Counted from the stretch's first letter, positions 17,293 to 26,781 are shown. The stretch is DNA of 64,000 nt from JBHJHP01 sp042219825 (GCF_042219825.1 NZ_JBHJHQ010000003.1:186001-250000); one strand, 5' to 3'. Numbers and translations are program-made. Notes: generated from the sequence alone by a model not told the origin.

Positions 17293-19218
17293 ATGTTTAA
17301 TTACAAATTTCATTTAACTGCCATAACTGGCCTTTTACTGTTCATTTGGAACACGAATGTTTGTGGACAAATGTTTTTTATTACTGATACGCTGGAACTT
17401 GAAGCATTTACCATTGAACAACCCAGGCAGCATACCTTCGATATAGGCAACAAAAAAGTCTATGCCGACACTCTTTTACTTGAGCAGTTTGCCGGATCAT
17501 CACTTAACACATTATTAGGTACCCTGGCTCCGTTGAACCTAAAATCAGGTGGTACAACAGGCGCTGTTTCTACATTATCCCTGAGAGGAGCCGGTGGTGC
17601 AAGAACGTTAGTAACATGGAACGGAATTCCCCTAAACTCACTGACTTCAGGCGATGTAAACCTCTCTCTTTTAAACACCTCAGCCTTTAATGAAATTCTG
17701 CTGAACTACACTGCACCTTCTACTTTATACGGAGGGAATTCATTTGGTGGCGTAGTGGAGTTAAATAATTATCCAAAATTTAACCCTGAATTATCTGCCG
17801 AACTAAGTCAGTATTATGGGAGTTTTAAAACTGGTTCAACTACAGCAGGGCTGAAGTATTCGACCAGGAAGTTGTTCAGTCAAACCAACTTGTGGAATTA
17901 TCATTCAAAGAATAACTTTCCATACTTCGATAAGTATTACTATAAAACGATGGACCGGACATATGCCGATCATTCAAATTACGGATTAATAAGCAACAAC
18001 AGCATCCGAATAGGATCAGAACAAATGATAACTGCCGGAATCTGGTACCAGGATAATGTGGCGAAATTACCACCCGAAAACGGTTCACATCCCAACCTGA
18101 AACGCAGCAATCAGTCCGACCGGTCATTCAGAAGTTATCTGAAATGGAATATTGAACACCGCGACCTTTATGTAACGGTGAAATCCTATTATCTGGACGA
18201 ATTTTTGCTATACACGCAAAAACTCGCACCGGAAGATGTGAACTACTCCATTTATTCTGAAATTCATCCGGTTAAGCTCGGACTTGATGCTGATGCACGT
18301 TATGTTTTCAACGATAATCTCACAGCCGATTTTGGTTCAAGCGTATATTATAATCTGACAAAAGGGACGAATTATACCTCCGCTCCTTCAGAGACAAATC
18401 TGGCATTATTCTCCGCCTGGCGGTTTCATCTGGATCAACTCAGAATGGTGGCATCTGTACGTAAGGAATTTCATACCCAGTATGCTCCACCGGTCAGGTT
18501 CGGTTTTGGGGCCGATTACGGCATACTGAATGATGTATTAAAATTTCGGATCAACCTGAATCAAAAATACAGGGTACCGACATTCAATGACAAATACTGG
18601 CCTGGAAGCGGGAATCCAGATTTAAAGCCTGAAACGGGCTACACGGCAGAAACAGGAGTTAATTTCATGAAACGGACGAGGGAAACTTCAATATCGGCCG
18701 ATATATCTCTTTACCGAAATGATATAAATCAAATGGTTGTTTGGGTACCAGCGGAAGACGGGCTGTGGCGACCACAAAATTACACCTCGGTTTTAAGCAG
18801 GGGAATAGAAACCCGTGCCGGAATTTCCACCGTTTTGTTTCGGTATTTACACTTCAAACAAGTTGCATCCTTCGACCTTAACCGGTCACAAAATGATACC
18901 TCAGATTTACAACTTATCTACACCCCAAAATACCGGGCAAATACCACAACAATTTTGCAATTCAGAAATGTGAGCTCAGTACTGAACTTCTCATATTTGT
19001 CACGCAGACGGTATGATGAATCGTCTTTTACTTTGCCTGAATTTTACACATCCAACATTGCTATTCAATATGACATTCAGCTAAATGCTTTTATCCTGTG
19101 TATTTCGGGGAAAGTAAATAATGTACTGAATCAGACAGAACCTTATGTAAAGGACTTTCCTGTACCGGGCAGGAATTATCTTCTCGGTTTGAAATTGAAA
19201 TTTAATCATAAATATTAA
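17293..19218 (+). CDS. btuB: BtuB-like TonB-dependent cobalamin receptor
   Basis: A 641-residue outer-membrane receptor with signal peptide (FHLTAITGLLLFIWNTNVCGQ), then a likely TonB-box area (DTLELEAFTIEQP). The plug domain has SLNTLLGTLAPLNLKSGG, TLSLRGAGGARTLVTWNGIPLNS and TLYGGNSFGGVVELNN. The beta-barrel contains the NQKYRVPTFNDKYW, GNPDLKPETGYTAE signature of B12/siderophore-type receptors and ends LKLKFNHKY. The riboswitch immediately upstream fixes the substrate class as cobalamin or a related corrinoid; the BtuG-like lipoprotein 21 bases downstream supports this. No inner-membrane BtuCD genes are in the window. Confidence 0.9.
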   Translation: MFNYKFHLTAITGLLLFIWNTNVCGQMFFITDTLELEAFTIEQPRQHTFDIGNKKVYADTLLLEQFAGSSLNTLLGTLAPLNLKSGGTTGAVSTLSLRGAGGARTLVTWNGIPLNSLTSGDVNLSLLNTSAFNEILLNYTAPSTLYGGNSFGGVVELNNYPKFNPELSAELSQYYGSFKTGSTTAGLKYSTRKLFSQTNLWNYHSKNNFPYFDKYYYKTMDRTYADHSNYGLISNNSIRIGSEQMITAGIWYQDNVAKLPPENGSHPNLKRSNQSDRSFRSYLKWNIEHRDLYVTVKSYYLDEFLLYTQKLAPEDVNYSIYSEIHPVKLGLDADARYVFNDNLTADFGSSVYYNLTKGTNYTSAPSETNLALFSAWRFHLDQLRMVASVRKEFHTQYAPPVRFGFGADYGILNDVLKFRINLNQKYRVPTFNDKYWPGSGNPDLKPETGYTAETGVNFMKRTRETSISADISLYRNDINQMVVWVPAEDGLWRPQNYTSVLSRGIETRAGISTVLFRYLHFKQVASFDLNRSQNDTSDLQLIYTPKYRANTTTILQFRNVSSVLNFSYLSRRRYDESSFTLPEFYTSNIAIQYDIQLNAFILCISGKVNNVLNQTEPYVKDFPVPGRNYLLGLKLKFNHKY

Positions 19219-19239
19219 TCACAAATACAATATTCAATC

Positions 19240-20295
19240 ATGAAAAAGTTAATTCATTTATTTTTAGTTGTGCTCATAGCAGGGCTTGTGGCCTGTGAGT
19301 CAGAAAACCCTCAACCTGAAGAAATCAGTGGATTAGGAAATGGAGCCTTCATTCTGAACGAAGGAAGTTTTGGTGCAAATAACGCGTCACTGTCATTCTT
19401 CAGCAAAGACTCAACAACCATGACCAACAACATTTACAAAAGCCTTACCGGAAACGAACTTGGAAACATTCTGCAAAGTATGACCATCATTGGTGATAAA
19501 GCATACCTTGTACTTAATGCCAGTCAGAAAATTGAAATACTTAACCTGAGTACATACGAGAATACAAGAATTACCAATTTAAGCTACCCCAGGTACATGA
19601 TCAAGTCCGGAACTGACAAAGCTTACATCAGTAATGGCAACGGGTATAACCAGGATTACATTTACGTATTGAATACCGCGACAGATGTAATATCGGATTC
19701 TATTAAAATTTCTACCGGCCCCGAAACATTTTTGAAAGATGGTCCAGATGTTTATGTCGCCTGTAAAGGTGGATACCTGACCGATAGTACTGTATATGTC
19801 ATCAACGCCAATACAGATGAAATTACCCATACAATTCCGGTTGGTGAAGTTCCGGTTGAAATGGTCAGGGATGCATGGGGAAGCATTTGGGTATTATGTA
19901 ACGGAAGAATAGTATATGATACAGACTGGGTCTCCGTTTTGAAGGCCGTTCCGGGTTGCCTTAAAAAAATCGATCCGCTAACAAAAAGTGTGGAAAAAAC
20001 CATCACATTTTCTGCTCCTGTTGCCGGCTTCAGTACAAATAACCTTGCCATCAACAACGAAGGAACCAAACTTTACATCAACGATGGAAATGTAAAGGAA
20101 TACGACATTGAAAATGATGTCCTAACCTCGCTTATTTCCAACACAAACTGGTACGGCATTGATGTAGATCCGCAAACCGGCTATATCTGGGGATCTTTGT
20201 TTTCCGGTAAAGTTCAGGTTTACAACACCGGCGGCAACAGACTTGCAGAGTATAATGTTGGAATATCACCTAACGGAGTTGTTTTTGTAGAATAG
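19240..20295 (+). CDS. BtuG-like surface cobalamin-binding lipoprotein (YncE/DUF5074-type propeller)
   Basis: A 351-residue lipoprotein: MKKLIHLFLVVLIAGLVAC with acceptor Cys19, followed by an acidic stretch (ESENPQPEE) typical of surface-exported lipoproteins. Repeats of about 40-45 residues, each with a strand of the type YVLNTATDVISDSIKI, YVINANTDEITHTIPVGEVPVEM or WVLCNGR, indicate a seven-bladed YncE-like beta-propeller. In Bacteroides, BtuG proteins of this fold sit on BtuB and capture vitamin B12 at the surface. The operon with a BtuB-like receptor under a cobalamin riboswitch gives the same assignment here. The terminator at 20333 closes the unit. Confidence 0.85.
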   Translation: MKKLIHLFLVVLIAGLVACESENPQPEEISGLGNGAFILNEGSFGANNASLSFFSKDSTTMTNNIYKSLTGNELGNILQSMTIIGDKAYLVLNASQKIEILNLSTYENTRITNLSYPRYMIKSGTDKAYISNGNGYNQDYIYVLNTATDVISDSIKISTGPETFLKDGPDVYVACKGGYLTDSTVYVINANTDEITHTIPVGEVPVEMVRDAWGSIWVLCNGRIVYDTDWVSVLKAVPGCLKKIDPLTKSVEKTITFSAPVAGFSTNNLAINNEGTKLYINDGNVKEYDIENDVLTSLISNTNWYGIDVDPQTGYIWGSLFSGKVQVYNTGGNRLAEYNVGISPNGVVFVE

Positions 20296-20332
20296 TTTTT
20301 TATTATCAGCCCAACCTGCCTTGCAGGTATAA

Positions 20333-20363
20333 AAAAGCCTTAAGGAAATTCCTTAAGGCTTTT
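20333..20363. terminator. Bidirectional terminator between BtuG-like and S9 peptidase genes
   Basis: Perfect 15-base stem AAAAGCCTTAAGGAA/TTCCTTAAGGCTTTT around one base, with A and T tails on both sides, between two convergent genes. Confidence 0.9.
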
Positions 20364-20385
20364 CTTAATTCATACCGTTATATTA

Positions 20386-22284
20386 TTACTCTGCGGCTTC
20401 CTTTTTAAGGTGTTTATTAAAGAAATTAATCATCGCTTTATAAAAGTCGAACCTGTTTTCTTCGTTGTGGAATCCATGTCCTTCGTTTTCTTTCACCATA
20501 TATTCCACATCCACGCCACGTTTGGTTAATGCTGCAACAATCTGATCCGATTCGTCAATATTTACACGTGGGTCATTCTTTCCCTGAGCCACAAATAATG
20601 GTGCTTTAATTTGATCCACATGAAATACCGGCGATACTTCTGCCATCATCAGGCTGTCTTTAACCGGATCACCCACCATTTCATACATCATATCCATCAT
20701 AGGTTTCCAATATGGAGGAACCGTATTCATAAACGTGAACATATTTGAAACGCCAACATAATCTACAGCAGCTGCATACAGGTCCGGAGTAAACGTAACA
20801 CCGGCAAGAGTTGCGTAACCACCATAGCTGCCACCATAAATTCCGATTCTTGTAGAATCAGCAATTCCCTGTTTAATCAGCCATTCCACACCATCTGTAA
20901 TGTCATCCTGCATGGTTCTTCCCCATTGTTTAAAGGATGCTTCCCAAAATGCTTTTCCGTAACCTGTCGAACCACGGAAGTTCATTTGAAGTACGGCATA
21001 CCCATTGTTGGCCAACAACTGTACTTCGGGATTAAATCCCCAGTAATCGCGTGCCCATGGACCACCGTGAGGATTAACAATCACAGGCAGATTCTCTGCT
21101 TTGTAACCTTTCGGTAAAGTCAGATAACCGTGAATGGTCAGCCCGTCTCTCGACTTATATTCAATCGGTTTCATATCACATAGCTGAGTCGGATCCAACC
21201 AGGGGCTCAACTCTGCCAGTTCTGAAAGATCTCCTGTGGTTTTATCGAAAAAGTAATATGCACCCCTGGTTTTATCACTGAACGTACGAACCATAAACTT
21301 ATCTTCTGCTTTATTTTCACTGGTGAACCGGACTTCAAGTCCTGGTAATTCAGATTCAACCTGTTCGACCATTTTTTTGTAACCATCATCCAGAAAATGA
21401 ATATTACGTTTAGCAGTGGTGTAAGTTATGGCCAATAACTTTTTATCCTTTTTGGAGTATGAAATACCTGAAACATCTGCTTCATCAGTCGCAAAAATAA
21501 CGGAATCCTCTTTTGCATTGGCTATATCATAAACAACAGCAGCTGTTTTATCTCTACCAAGATTTGACAAAGCATAAACCTTCTTATTGTCAAACGTAAA
21601 AAGAACCGGACTTAAGGTCTCCTTGAAATTCAAAGTAATTACTGGCCTAAATGGCTCTTCTTCAGTATCTCTGTATAGAATAGTTTGATTTACACCATCC
21701 GTGGCTACTGCTATTCTTAGTTTGCCGTCGTGGTCTGTCATCCAACCCATAATATTTCCCGGGTTTTCAGCCACCATCGTCATTTCACCAGTTACTATAT
21801 TTAATCTGTAAGGATCAAATACTCTCGGATTTCTCTTATTAAGTCCTATAAGGATTTCATCATCAATTTCTTCCAGGTCATCAATAATCTGTGTTCTTAC
21901 ACCATCAAAAACAGTTAAACCTTTAAAATCATTTCCATCGAGATTAACTCCATAAAGGTGAAAGTTTTCATCACCACCTGTATCCTTTAAATAAAGAATT
22001 CGTTGGTTATTTGCCCACATATAGCCTGCGATATCACGTTCCGTTTCATTGGTAATTCTGGTCGCACTATCTTCACCAATTTTTTGTACAAATACATTCA
22101 TACGACTTTCGAACGGCGCCATATAAGAAAAATACTCCCCGTTTGGTGATAATTTAAAAGATGATTTCTCCGGATTTTTAAAGAAGTCCTCAACCGAAAT
22201 TTTCTCTGCTTTCTGAGAACCAGGACTACAGGCCATAAAGCCAAGCAAAAATACCATAGCTGCACTGATTAATGTAAGTTTCAT
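20386..22284 (-). CDS. S9 family prolyl oligopeptidase-type serine peptidase (lipoprotein)
   Basis: A 632-residue enzyme. ATG 22284 is chosen over the open frame to 22335 because it starts a lipoprotein signal (MKLTLISAAMVFLLGFMAC, Cys19). An N-terminal beta-propeller (about 30-360, with FKLSPNGEYFSYMAPFESRMNVFVQ) is followed by an alpha/beta-hydrolase domain. That domain holds the nucleophile motif GGSYGG (Ser486), DPRVN (Asp571) and EGHGFH (His603), the S9 triad. It would degrade peptides in the periplasm or at the outer membrane, releasing di- or oligopeptides. Monocistronic between two terminators. Confidence 0.92.
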   Translation of the reverse strand: MKLTLISAAMVFLLGFMACSPGSQKAEKISVEDFFKNPEKSSFKLSPNGEYFSYMAPFESRMNVFVQKIGEDSATRITNETERDIAGYMWANNQRILYLKDTGGDENFHLYGVNLDGNDFKGLTVFDGVRTQIIDDLEEIDDEILIGLNKRNPRVFDPYRLNIVTGEMTMVAENPGNIMGWMTDHDGKLRIAVATDGVNQTILYRDTEEEPFRPVITLNFKETLSPVLFTFDNKKVYALSNLGRDKTAAVVYDIANAKEDSVIFATDEADVSGISYSKKDKKLLAITYTTAKRNIHFLDDGYKKMVEQVESELPGLEVRFTSENKAEDKFMVRTFSDKTRGAYYFFDKTTGDLSELAELSPWLDPTQLCDMKPIEYKSRDGLTIHGYLTLPKGYKAENLPVIVNPHGGPWARDYWGFNPEVQLLANNGYAVLQMNFRGSTGYGKAFWEASFKQWGRTMQDDITDGVEWLIKQGIADSTRIGIYGGSYGGYATLAGVTFTPDLYAAAVDYVGVSNMFTFMNTVPPYWKPMMDMMYEMVGDPVKDSLMMAEVSPVFHVDQIKAPLFVAQGKNDPRVNIDESDQIVAALTKRGVDVEYMVKENEGHGFHNEENRFDFYKAMINFFNKHLKKEAAE

Positions 22285-22477
22285 GTGATTAATTTTTAGT
22301 TGATAATAAGGATATTCGATTAATAAAGTTTTCAATTGTCTTTATTTGGGATTAGATATAAAAGTCTGGTGGTTAAATGTTTAAAAAAATACAATTAACC
22401 TATAAACACAAAGTTAAGACAATGAGTTCATTAAAGTGTAATAAAATCGGTGAATAAATGATTTTTACAGGGTAAAA

Positions 22478-22501
22478 AAAACCCTGCGTTGGCAGGGTTT
22501 T
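22478..22501 (-). terminator. Rho-independent terminator of gyrB
   Basis: On the - strand, stem AAAACCCTGC/GCAGGGTTTT with a 4-base loop is followed by a run of T, 20 bases after the gyrB stop. Confidence 0.85.
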
Positions 22502-22521
22502 AAAGTATTTTTCAGCAAAGT

Positions 22522-24483
22522 TTATACATCAATATTTGCATACGTAGCATTCTGTTCAATGAATTCACGACGAGGACCTACATCATCACCCATTAACATT
22601 GAGAAAATATGGTCTGCTTCTGCAGCACTTTCAATGGTCACCTGTCGAAGGGTTCTCATTTCCGGATTCATGGTAGTAGTCCAAAGCTGTTCAGCGTTCA
22701 TCTCACCTAAACCTTTGTAGCGCTGAATATGCACACTCCCTTCATTTCCACCACCGTAGTTTTCCACAAATCTCTGACGCTGAGGCTCGTTCCAGCAATA
22801 TTCCTCAACTTTCCCTTTTTTACATAAGTATAACGGTGGCGTTGCTATATACAGATAACCACTTTTAATCAAATCTTTCATATACCTGAAAAAGAAAGTC
22901 ATGATCAACGTTGCGATATGGCTACCATCCACATCGGCATCGGTCATGATCACTATCTTATGATACCTGAGTTTATCCACATTCAGCGCTTTACTGTCAT
23001 CTTCGGTTCCAATTGAGACACCCAGTGCCGTAAAAATATTTTTTATCTCTTCGTTTTCAAAGATTTTGTGCTGCATGGCTTTCTCCACATTAAGGATCTT
23101 ACCCCGTAAAGGCATTATAGCCTGGAATCGTCTGTCACGTCCCTGTTTTGCTGTACCCCCTGCAGAGTCTCCCTCAACGAGGAAGATCTCACACTGTGAC
23201 GGATCTTTTTCTGAACAGTCTGCAAGCTTACCAGGTAAACCTCCTCCGGTTAATGCCCCTTTACGCTGAACCAGTTCGCGTGCCTTACGTGCCGCGTGGC
23301 GGGCTGTTGCAGCAAGAATAACTTTCTCGACAATGGCTTTAGCCTCCTTCGGATGTTCTTCCAGATAGTTGGATAACATCTGACTTACTGCCTGGTCAAC
23401 GGACAAGCTGATTTCTGAATTTCCAAGTTTTGTTTTGGTCTGACCTTCAAACTGAGGCTCAGCAACCTTTACAGATACGACTGCTGTTAATCCTTCACGA
23501 AAATCATCACCATTGATATCGAATTTTAACTTGGCCAACATTCCGGACTTATCGGCAAAGTTCTTTAATGTTCGGGTCAAACCACGACGAAAACCCGTCA
23601 GATGTGTTCCTCCTTCAATAGTATTGATGTTGTTAACATAGGAGTACACATTTTCTGAAAATGAAGTGTTATATAAAATGGCAATCTCAACCGGAACATC
23701 ATTCTTTTCTGTAGAAATATGAATAACCTCTTCTATTAATGGCTCTCTGGATTCATCAATAAAGGTTACAAATTCTGACAACCCGTTTTCCGAGAAAAAA
23801 GACGTGCTTTTGGGCTCACCATTCTCATCCTTATTCCTAAGATCAGTAAGTTTTAATTTAATACCGGCATTCAGGAATGCCAATTCACGTAAACGCGCAG
23901 CAAGTATATCAAATTTGTATTCTGTTGTAATAAAAATTGAAGCATCAGGTTTGAACGTGATGATGGTTCCGGTTTTATCGGATGTTCCTACTTCCTTAAC
24001 GTTATATACCGGCTTCCCAATTTCATATTCCTGAACGAAAACTTTACCATTTTTATGAATTTCGGCCTTTAAATGTGTTGAGAGTGCATTAACGCAGGAT
24101 ACACCAACACCATGCAAACCACCTGATACTTTGTAAGAATCCTTATCAAATTTCCCACCGGCATGCAATACGGTCATTACGACTTCGAGGGCTGATTTTC
24201 CCTCCTTTTTGTGCATTTCTACCGGTATTCCCCTTCCGTTATCTGTTACGGTAATAGAATTATCTTCGTTTATTATAACATCAATGTTATCGCAGTGTCC
24301 GGCAAGAGCTTCATCAATTGAATTATCAACAACCTCATAAACAAGATGATGCAGACCTTTTACACCCACATCACCAATATACATCGCAGGTCTTTTGCGC
24401 ACTGCTTCCAGACCTTCTAATACCTGAATGCTTTCCGCGGAATACTCTTTACCTTCAATTTTCTTTTCAATATCCTCACTCAT
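22522..24483 (-). CDS. gyrB: DNA gyrase subunit B
   Basis: A 653-residue type II topoisomerase ATPase subunit. ATG 24483 (MSEDIEKKIEGKEYSAESI) is preferred to the upstream in-frame codon at 24546, because a TATCTTTG promoter box (24535-24542) lies between them. The GHKL ATPase domain shows VYEVVDNSIDEALAG, VTDNGRGIPVE and GGLHGVGVSCVNALS. The Toprim domain has EGDSAGG and TDADVDGSHI, and the C-terminal part has QRYKGLGEMNAEQLWTTTM. It works with GyrA, which is not in the window, to introduce negative supercoils. The short length without an insert is usual for Bacteroidota GyrB. Confidence 0.97.
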   Translation of the reverse strand: MSEDIEKKIEGKEYSAESIQVLEGLEAVRKRPAMYIGDVGVKGLHHLVYEVVDNSIDEALAGHCDNIDVIINEDNSITVTDNGRGIPVEMHKKEGKSALEVVMTVLHAGGKFDKDSYKVSGGLHGVGVSCVNALSTHLKAEIHKNGKVFVQEYEIGKPVYNVKEVGTSDKTGTIITFKPDASIFITTEYKFDILAARLRELAFLNAGIKLKLTDLRNKDENGEPKSTSFFSENGLSEFVTFIDESREPLIEEVIHISTEKNDVPVEIAILYNTSFSENVYSYVNNINTIEGGTHLTGFRRGLTRTLKNFADKSGMLAKLKFDINGDDFREGLTAVVSVKVAEPQFEGQTKTKLGNSEISLSVDQAVSQMLSNYLEEHPKEAKAIVEKVILAATARHAARKARELVQRKGALTGGGLPGKLADCSEKDPSQCEIFLVEGDSAGGTAKQGRDRRFQAIMPLRGKILNVEKAMQHKIFENEEIKNIFTALGVSIGTEDDSKALNVDKLRYHKIVIMTDADVDGSHIATLIMTFFFRYMKDLIKSGYLYIATPPLYLCKKGKVEEYCWNEPQRQRFVENYGGGNEGSVHIQRYKGLGEMNAEQLWTTTMNPEMRTLRQVTIESAAEADHIFSMLMGDDVGPRREFIEQNATYANIDV

Positions 24484-24534
24484 AATAAGTTGTAGTTTAA
24501 ATAAAAGGAACCGTTTTCCTTTTTGTACATCAAA

Positions 24535-24542
24535 CAAAGATA
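24535..24542 (-). promoter_or_regulatory. -7 promoter box of gyrB (TATCTTTG)
   Basis: Matches TAnnTTTG on the - strand and places the transcript start about 45 bases before the chosen ATG. Confidence 0.6.
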
Positions 24543-24588
24543 ACAAAACTTACCCTCCAACCGCCCTGACAAAGGGTTAAAAAGCAAT

Positions 24589-24610
24589 AAATTTTCCACA
24601 AATTTTCCAC
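24589..24610. repeat. Tandem 11-base repeat with DnaA-box-like cores
   Basis: AAATTTTCCAC occurs twice in direct succession (24589-24599, 24600-24610) in the 323-base divergent gap between gyrB and the carboxyltransferase gene. TTTTCCACA differs from the DnaA consensus TTATCCACA by one base. Two sites alone do not make an origin. Confidence 0.4.
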
Positions 24611-24740
24611 TATTACGGCTGAACCAGAAAAGTTACCAATAAGGCCTTAATAAAGGGATGAACAGAGAGTTAGCGGTGAATTAATAATTGCTTATGAATA
24701 ATGTATGACACCACATCAGTCGGGTTTAAAAATAAATCTT

Positions 24741-24748
24741 TACTTTTG
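24741..24748 (+). promoter_or_regulatory. -7 promoter box of the carboxyltransferase operon (TACTTTTG)
   Basis: Fits TAnnTTTG, 59 bases before the ATG at 24807. No good -33 box was seen. Confidence 0.55.
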
Positions 24749-24806
24749 CCGCGTTGCAAGGTCAACAGGCAATTAAAAACTTGCATGTTTAACTAAAATT
24801 TAGATT

Positions 24807-26351
24807 ATGTCATTAAAACGTAGTATTCAAGATCTGAGAAAGCGTAGAGCCCTTGTACAAAAGGGTGGTGGCGACAAAGCAATCGAAAAACAGGCTGCTA
24901 TGGGGAAACTGACCGCCCGCGAACGTATTCTCGCTCTGCTCGACAAGGATTCATTCAACGAATACGACCTTTTCGTTGAGCATCAGTCTCGCGATTTCGA
25001 CATGGACAAAAAAATTCTTCATGGCGATGGTGTAATTATCGGAACCGGTACAATTTATGGTGCTCCTGTATGTATTTTTGCTCAGGACTTTACCGTTGCC
25101 GGAGGATCTCTTGGTCTGATGCATGCCCGCAAAATCACCAAGATAATGGATCATGCCCTTAAAATGAGGGTTCCCTTAATTGGTATTAACGATTCAGGGG
25201 GTGCCCGTATACAGGAAGGCGTAAACTCACTTGCCGGTTACGGAGAAATTTTCTATCGCAATACAATGGCTTCCGGTGTAATTCCTCAGATTTCAGTAAT
25301 TCTGGGACCTTGTGCAGGTGGTGCTGTTTATTCACCAGCACTGACAGACTTTGTATTTGTAGTAGACAATATATCCAAAATGTTTATTACTGGCCCAAGC
25401 GTGATTCAGACTGTATTGGGCGAAGAAATTACCATGGAAGATCTTGGAGGTGCACGTGTACATGCTGAAATTACAGGTAATGCTCATTTCTTTGCAGAAA
25501 GCGAACAGGAATGTTTCGATCAGATTAAAAAACTCATTACTTATATTCCCTGGAATAATACAACGAAAGCAAAAGCATTTCCTCCTAAAGATCCAACTTT
25601 TGAGAGCAGGATTGATGAAATTGTTCCCGGCGATCCGAAACAACCTTATGATGTGCGCGATCTGATCAAAGCAATTGTAGATGATTCTGACTTTATTGAA
25701 ATCCAGGAACTATGGGCTTCAAATATTGTTATCGGATTTGGCCGCATGAATGGCGAAACTGTTGGCTTCGTAGCAAATCAGCCGCTTGTGCTTGCAGGTG
25801 TATTAGACTGTGACAGTTCAGATAAAGCAGCCCGTTTTATCCGCTATTGCGACTCGTTCAATATTCCAATCGTAACTCTTGAGGATATGCCAGGTTATCT
25901 ACCAGGTGTAGATCAGGAACATTCCGGTGTTATCCGTCATGGAGCTAAAGTACTTTATGCCTATTCAGAAGCAACTGTACCTAAAATTACAGTTATCATT
26001 CGTAAGGCTTATGGTGGTGGTTACATTGCCATGAACTCACGTCACCTGGGAGCAGACTTTATGTTTGCATGGCCAACCGCTGAAATCGCAGTTATGGGTC
26101 CTGAAGGTGCAGCTAACATTATCTTCAAAAAAGAAATCATGGAAGCGGAAGATCCCGAAGGAATGCGTATTAAGAAAGTTGAAGAGTACCGTGAAAAATT
26201 TGCTAATCCATATGTGGCCGCTGCAAAAGGATATATCGATTCAGTAATTGAACCGGAAGAAACACGGGAATTACTCATCCACGCTCTTGAAGTTAGTAAA
26301 AATAAAGAGGATCATCGTCCGGCTAAAAAACACGGGATTCCTCCATTCTAA
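24807..26351 (+). CDS. Acyl-CoA carboxylase/methylmalonyl-CoA decarboxylase carboxyltransferase subunit
   Basis: A 514-residue biotin-dependent carboxyltransferase, close to the length of PccB/MmdA. The N-terminal crotonase half carries GKLTARERILALLDKDSF, DFTVAGGSLGLMHARKI and GINDSGGARIQEGVNSLAGYGEIF. The C-terminal half carries VDCDSSDKAARFIRYCDSF-like LDCDSSDKAARFIR, EDMPGYLPGVDQEHSGVIRHGAK and KAYGGGYIAMNSRHLGAD. It moves CO2 between carboxybiotin and an acyl-CoA, most likely propionyl-/methylmalonyl-CoA. The biotin carrier follows 20 bases later, but no biotin carboxylase or sodium-pump beta subunit is nearby. Carboxylase and decarboxylase therefore cannot be told apart here. Confidence 0.9.
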   Translation: MSLKRSIQDLRKRRALVQKGGGDKAIEKQAAMGKLTARERILALLDKDSFNEYDLFVEHQSRDFDMDKKILHGDGVIIGTGTIYGAPVCIFAQDFTVAGGSLGLMHARKITKIMDHALKMRVPLIGINDSGGARIQEGVNSLAGYGEIFYRNTMASGVIPQISVILGPCAGGAVYSPALTDFVFVVDNISKMFITGPSVIQTVLGEEITMEDLGGARVHAEITGNAHFFAESEQECFDQIKKLITYIPWNNTTKAKAFPPKDPTFESRIDEIVPGDPKQPYDVRDLIKAIVDDSDFIEIQELWASNIVIGFGRMNGETVGFVANQPLVLAGVLDCDSSDKAARFIRYCDSFNIPIVTLEDMPGYLPGVDQEHSGVIRHGAKVLYAYSEATVPKITVIIRKAYGGGYIAMNSRHLGADFMFAWPTAEIAVMGPEGAANIIFKKEIMEAEDPEGMRIKKVEEYREKFANPYVAAAKGYIDSVIEPEETRELLIHALEVSKNKEDHRPAKKHGIPPF

Positions 26352-26371
26352 AATTTAAAGCTTGATTTATT

Positions 26372-26695
26372 ATGGATGACAAACAAAAGTCCGAATTGAA
26401 ATCTTTTAGGATAGGCGATACCGTATACCACACAAAAACTACACGGAAATTTAATAACCGTAAGGTTTGGGAATATCCTGATCCTACCAAGATTGTTTCT
26501 TACATACCCGGTACTGTAGTTGCTATTGAAGCAAAAGAAGGCCAGAAATTAAAGTTTGGAGATACCATTTTGGTTTTCGAGGCCATGAAAATGCATACAA
26601 AAATTACAATGCCTTACGATGGAGAACTTGTCAAACTACACGTTGGGTTGGGCGACAAGTACCCTAAAGAATTTATTCTAGCTGATATTAAGTAA
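26372..26695 (+). CDS. Biotin carboxyl carrier (biotin/lipoyl-attachment) protein
   Basis: A 107-residue single-domain carrier. The biotinylation motif EAMKM is at residues 70-74 (FEAMKMHTKITMPYDGELV), with the modified Lys in its centre. A preceding PGTVVAIEAKEGQKLKFGDTILV strand pair forms the hammerhead fold. The N-terminal 40 residues (RIGDTVYHTKTTRKFNNRKVWEYPDP) form a short linker without the Ala/Pro-rich run common in decarboxylase carriers. It is co-transcribed with the carboxyltransferase subunit and presumably carries its carboxyl group. Confidence 0.9.
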   Translation: MDDKQKSELKSFRIGDTVYHTKTTRKFNNRKVWEYPDPTKIVSYIPGTVVAIEAKEGQKLKFGDTILVFEAMKMHTKITMPYDGELVKLHVGLGDKYPKEFILADIK

Positions 26696-26715
26696 TCAAA
26701 TTTATCAGAATATGA

Positions 26716-26747
26716 AATCCCCGGTTTTTATGAGCCGGGGATTTTTT
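26716..26747 (+). terminator. Rho-independent terminator after the biotin carrier gene
   Basis: Perfect 9-base stem AATCCCCGG/CCGGGGATT followed by six T. It overlaps the beginning of the elbB promoter region. Confidence 0.85.
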
Positions 26748-26750
26748 GGT

Positions 26751-26781
26751 TTTGGGGTTTATTTTAATTCATTTACCTTTG
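26751..26781 (+). promoter_or_regulatory. Consensus Bacteroidota promoter of elbB-trmN6-comB
   Basis: TTTG at 26751-26754, 19 bases, then TACCTTTG at 26774-26781, 29 bases before the elbB ATG. Spacing and both boxes match the Bacteroidota vegetative promoter. Confidence 0.8.

Noticed and set aside
24484..24806. Possible replication origin next to gyrB
   Set aside because: Only two DnaA-box-like sites, no AT-rich unwinding repeats and no dnaA gene.
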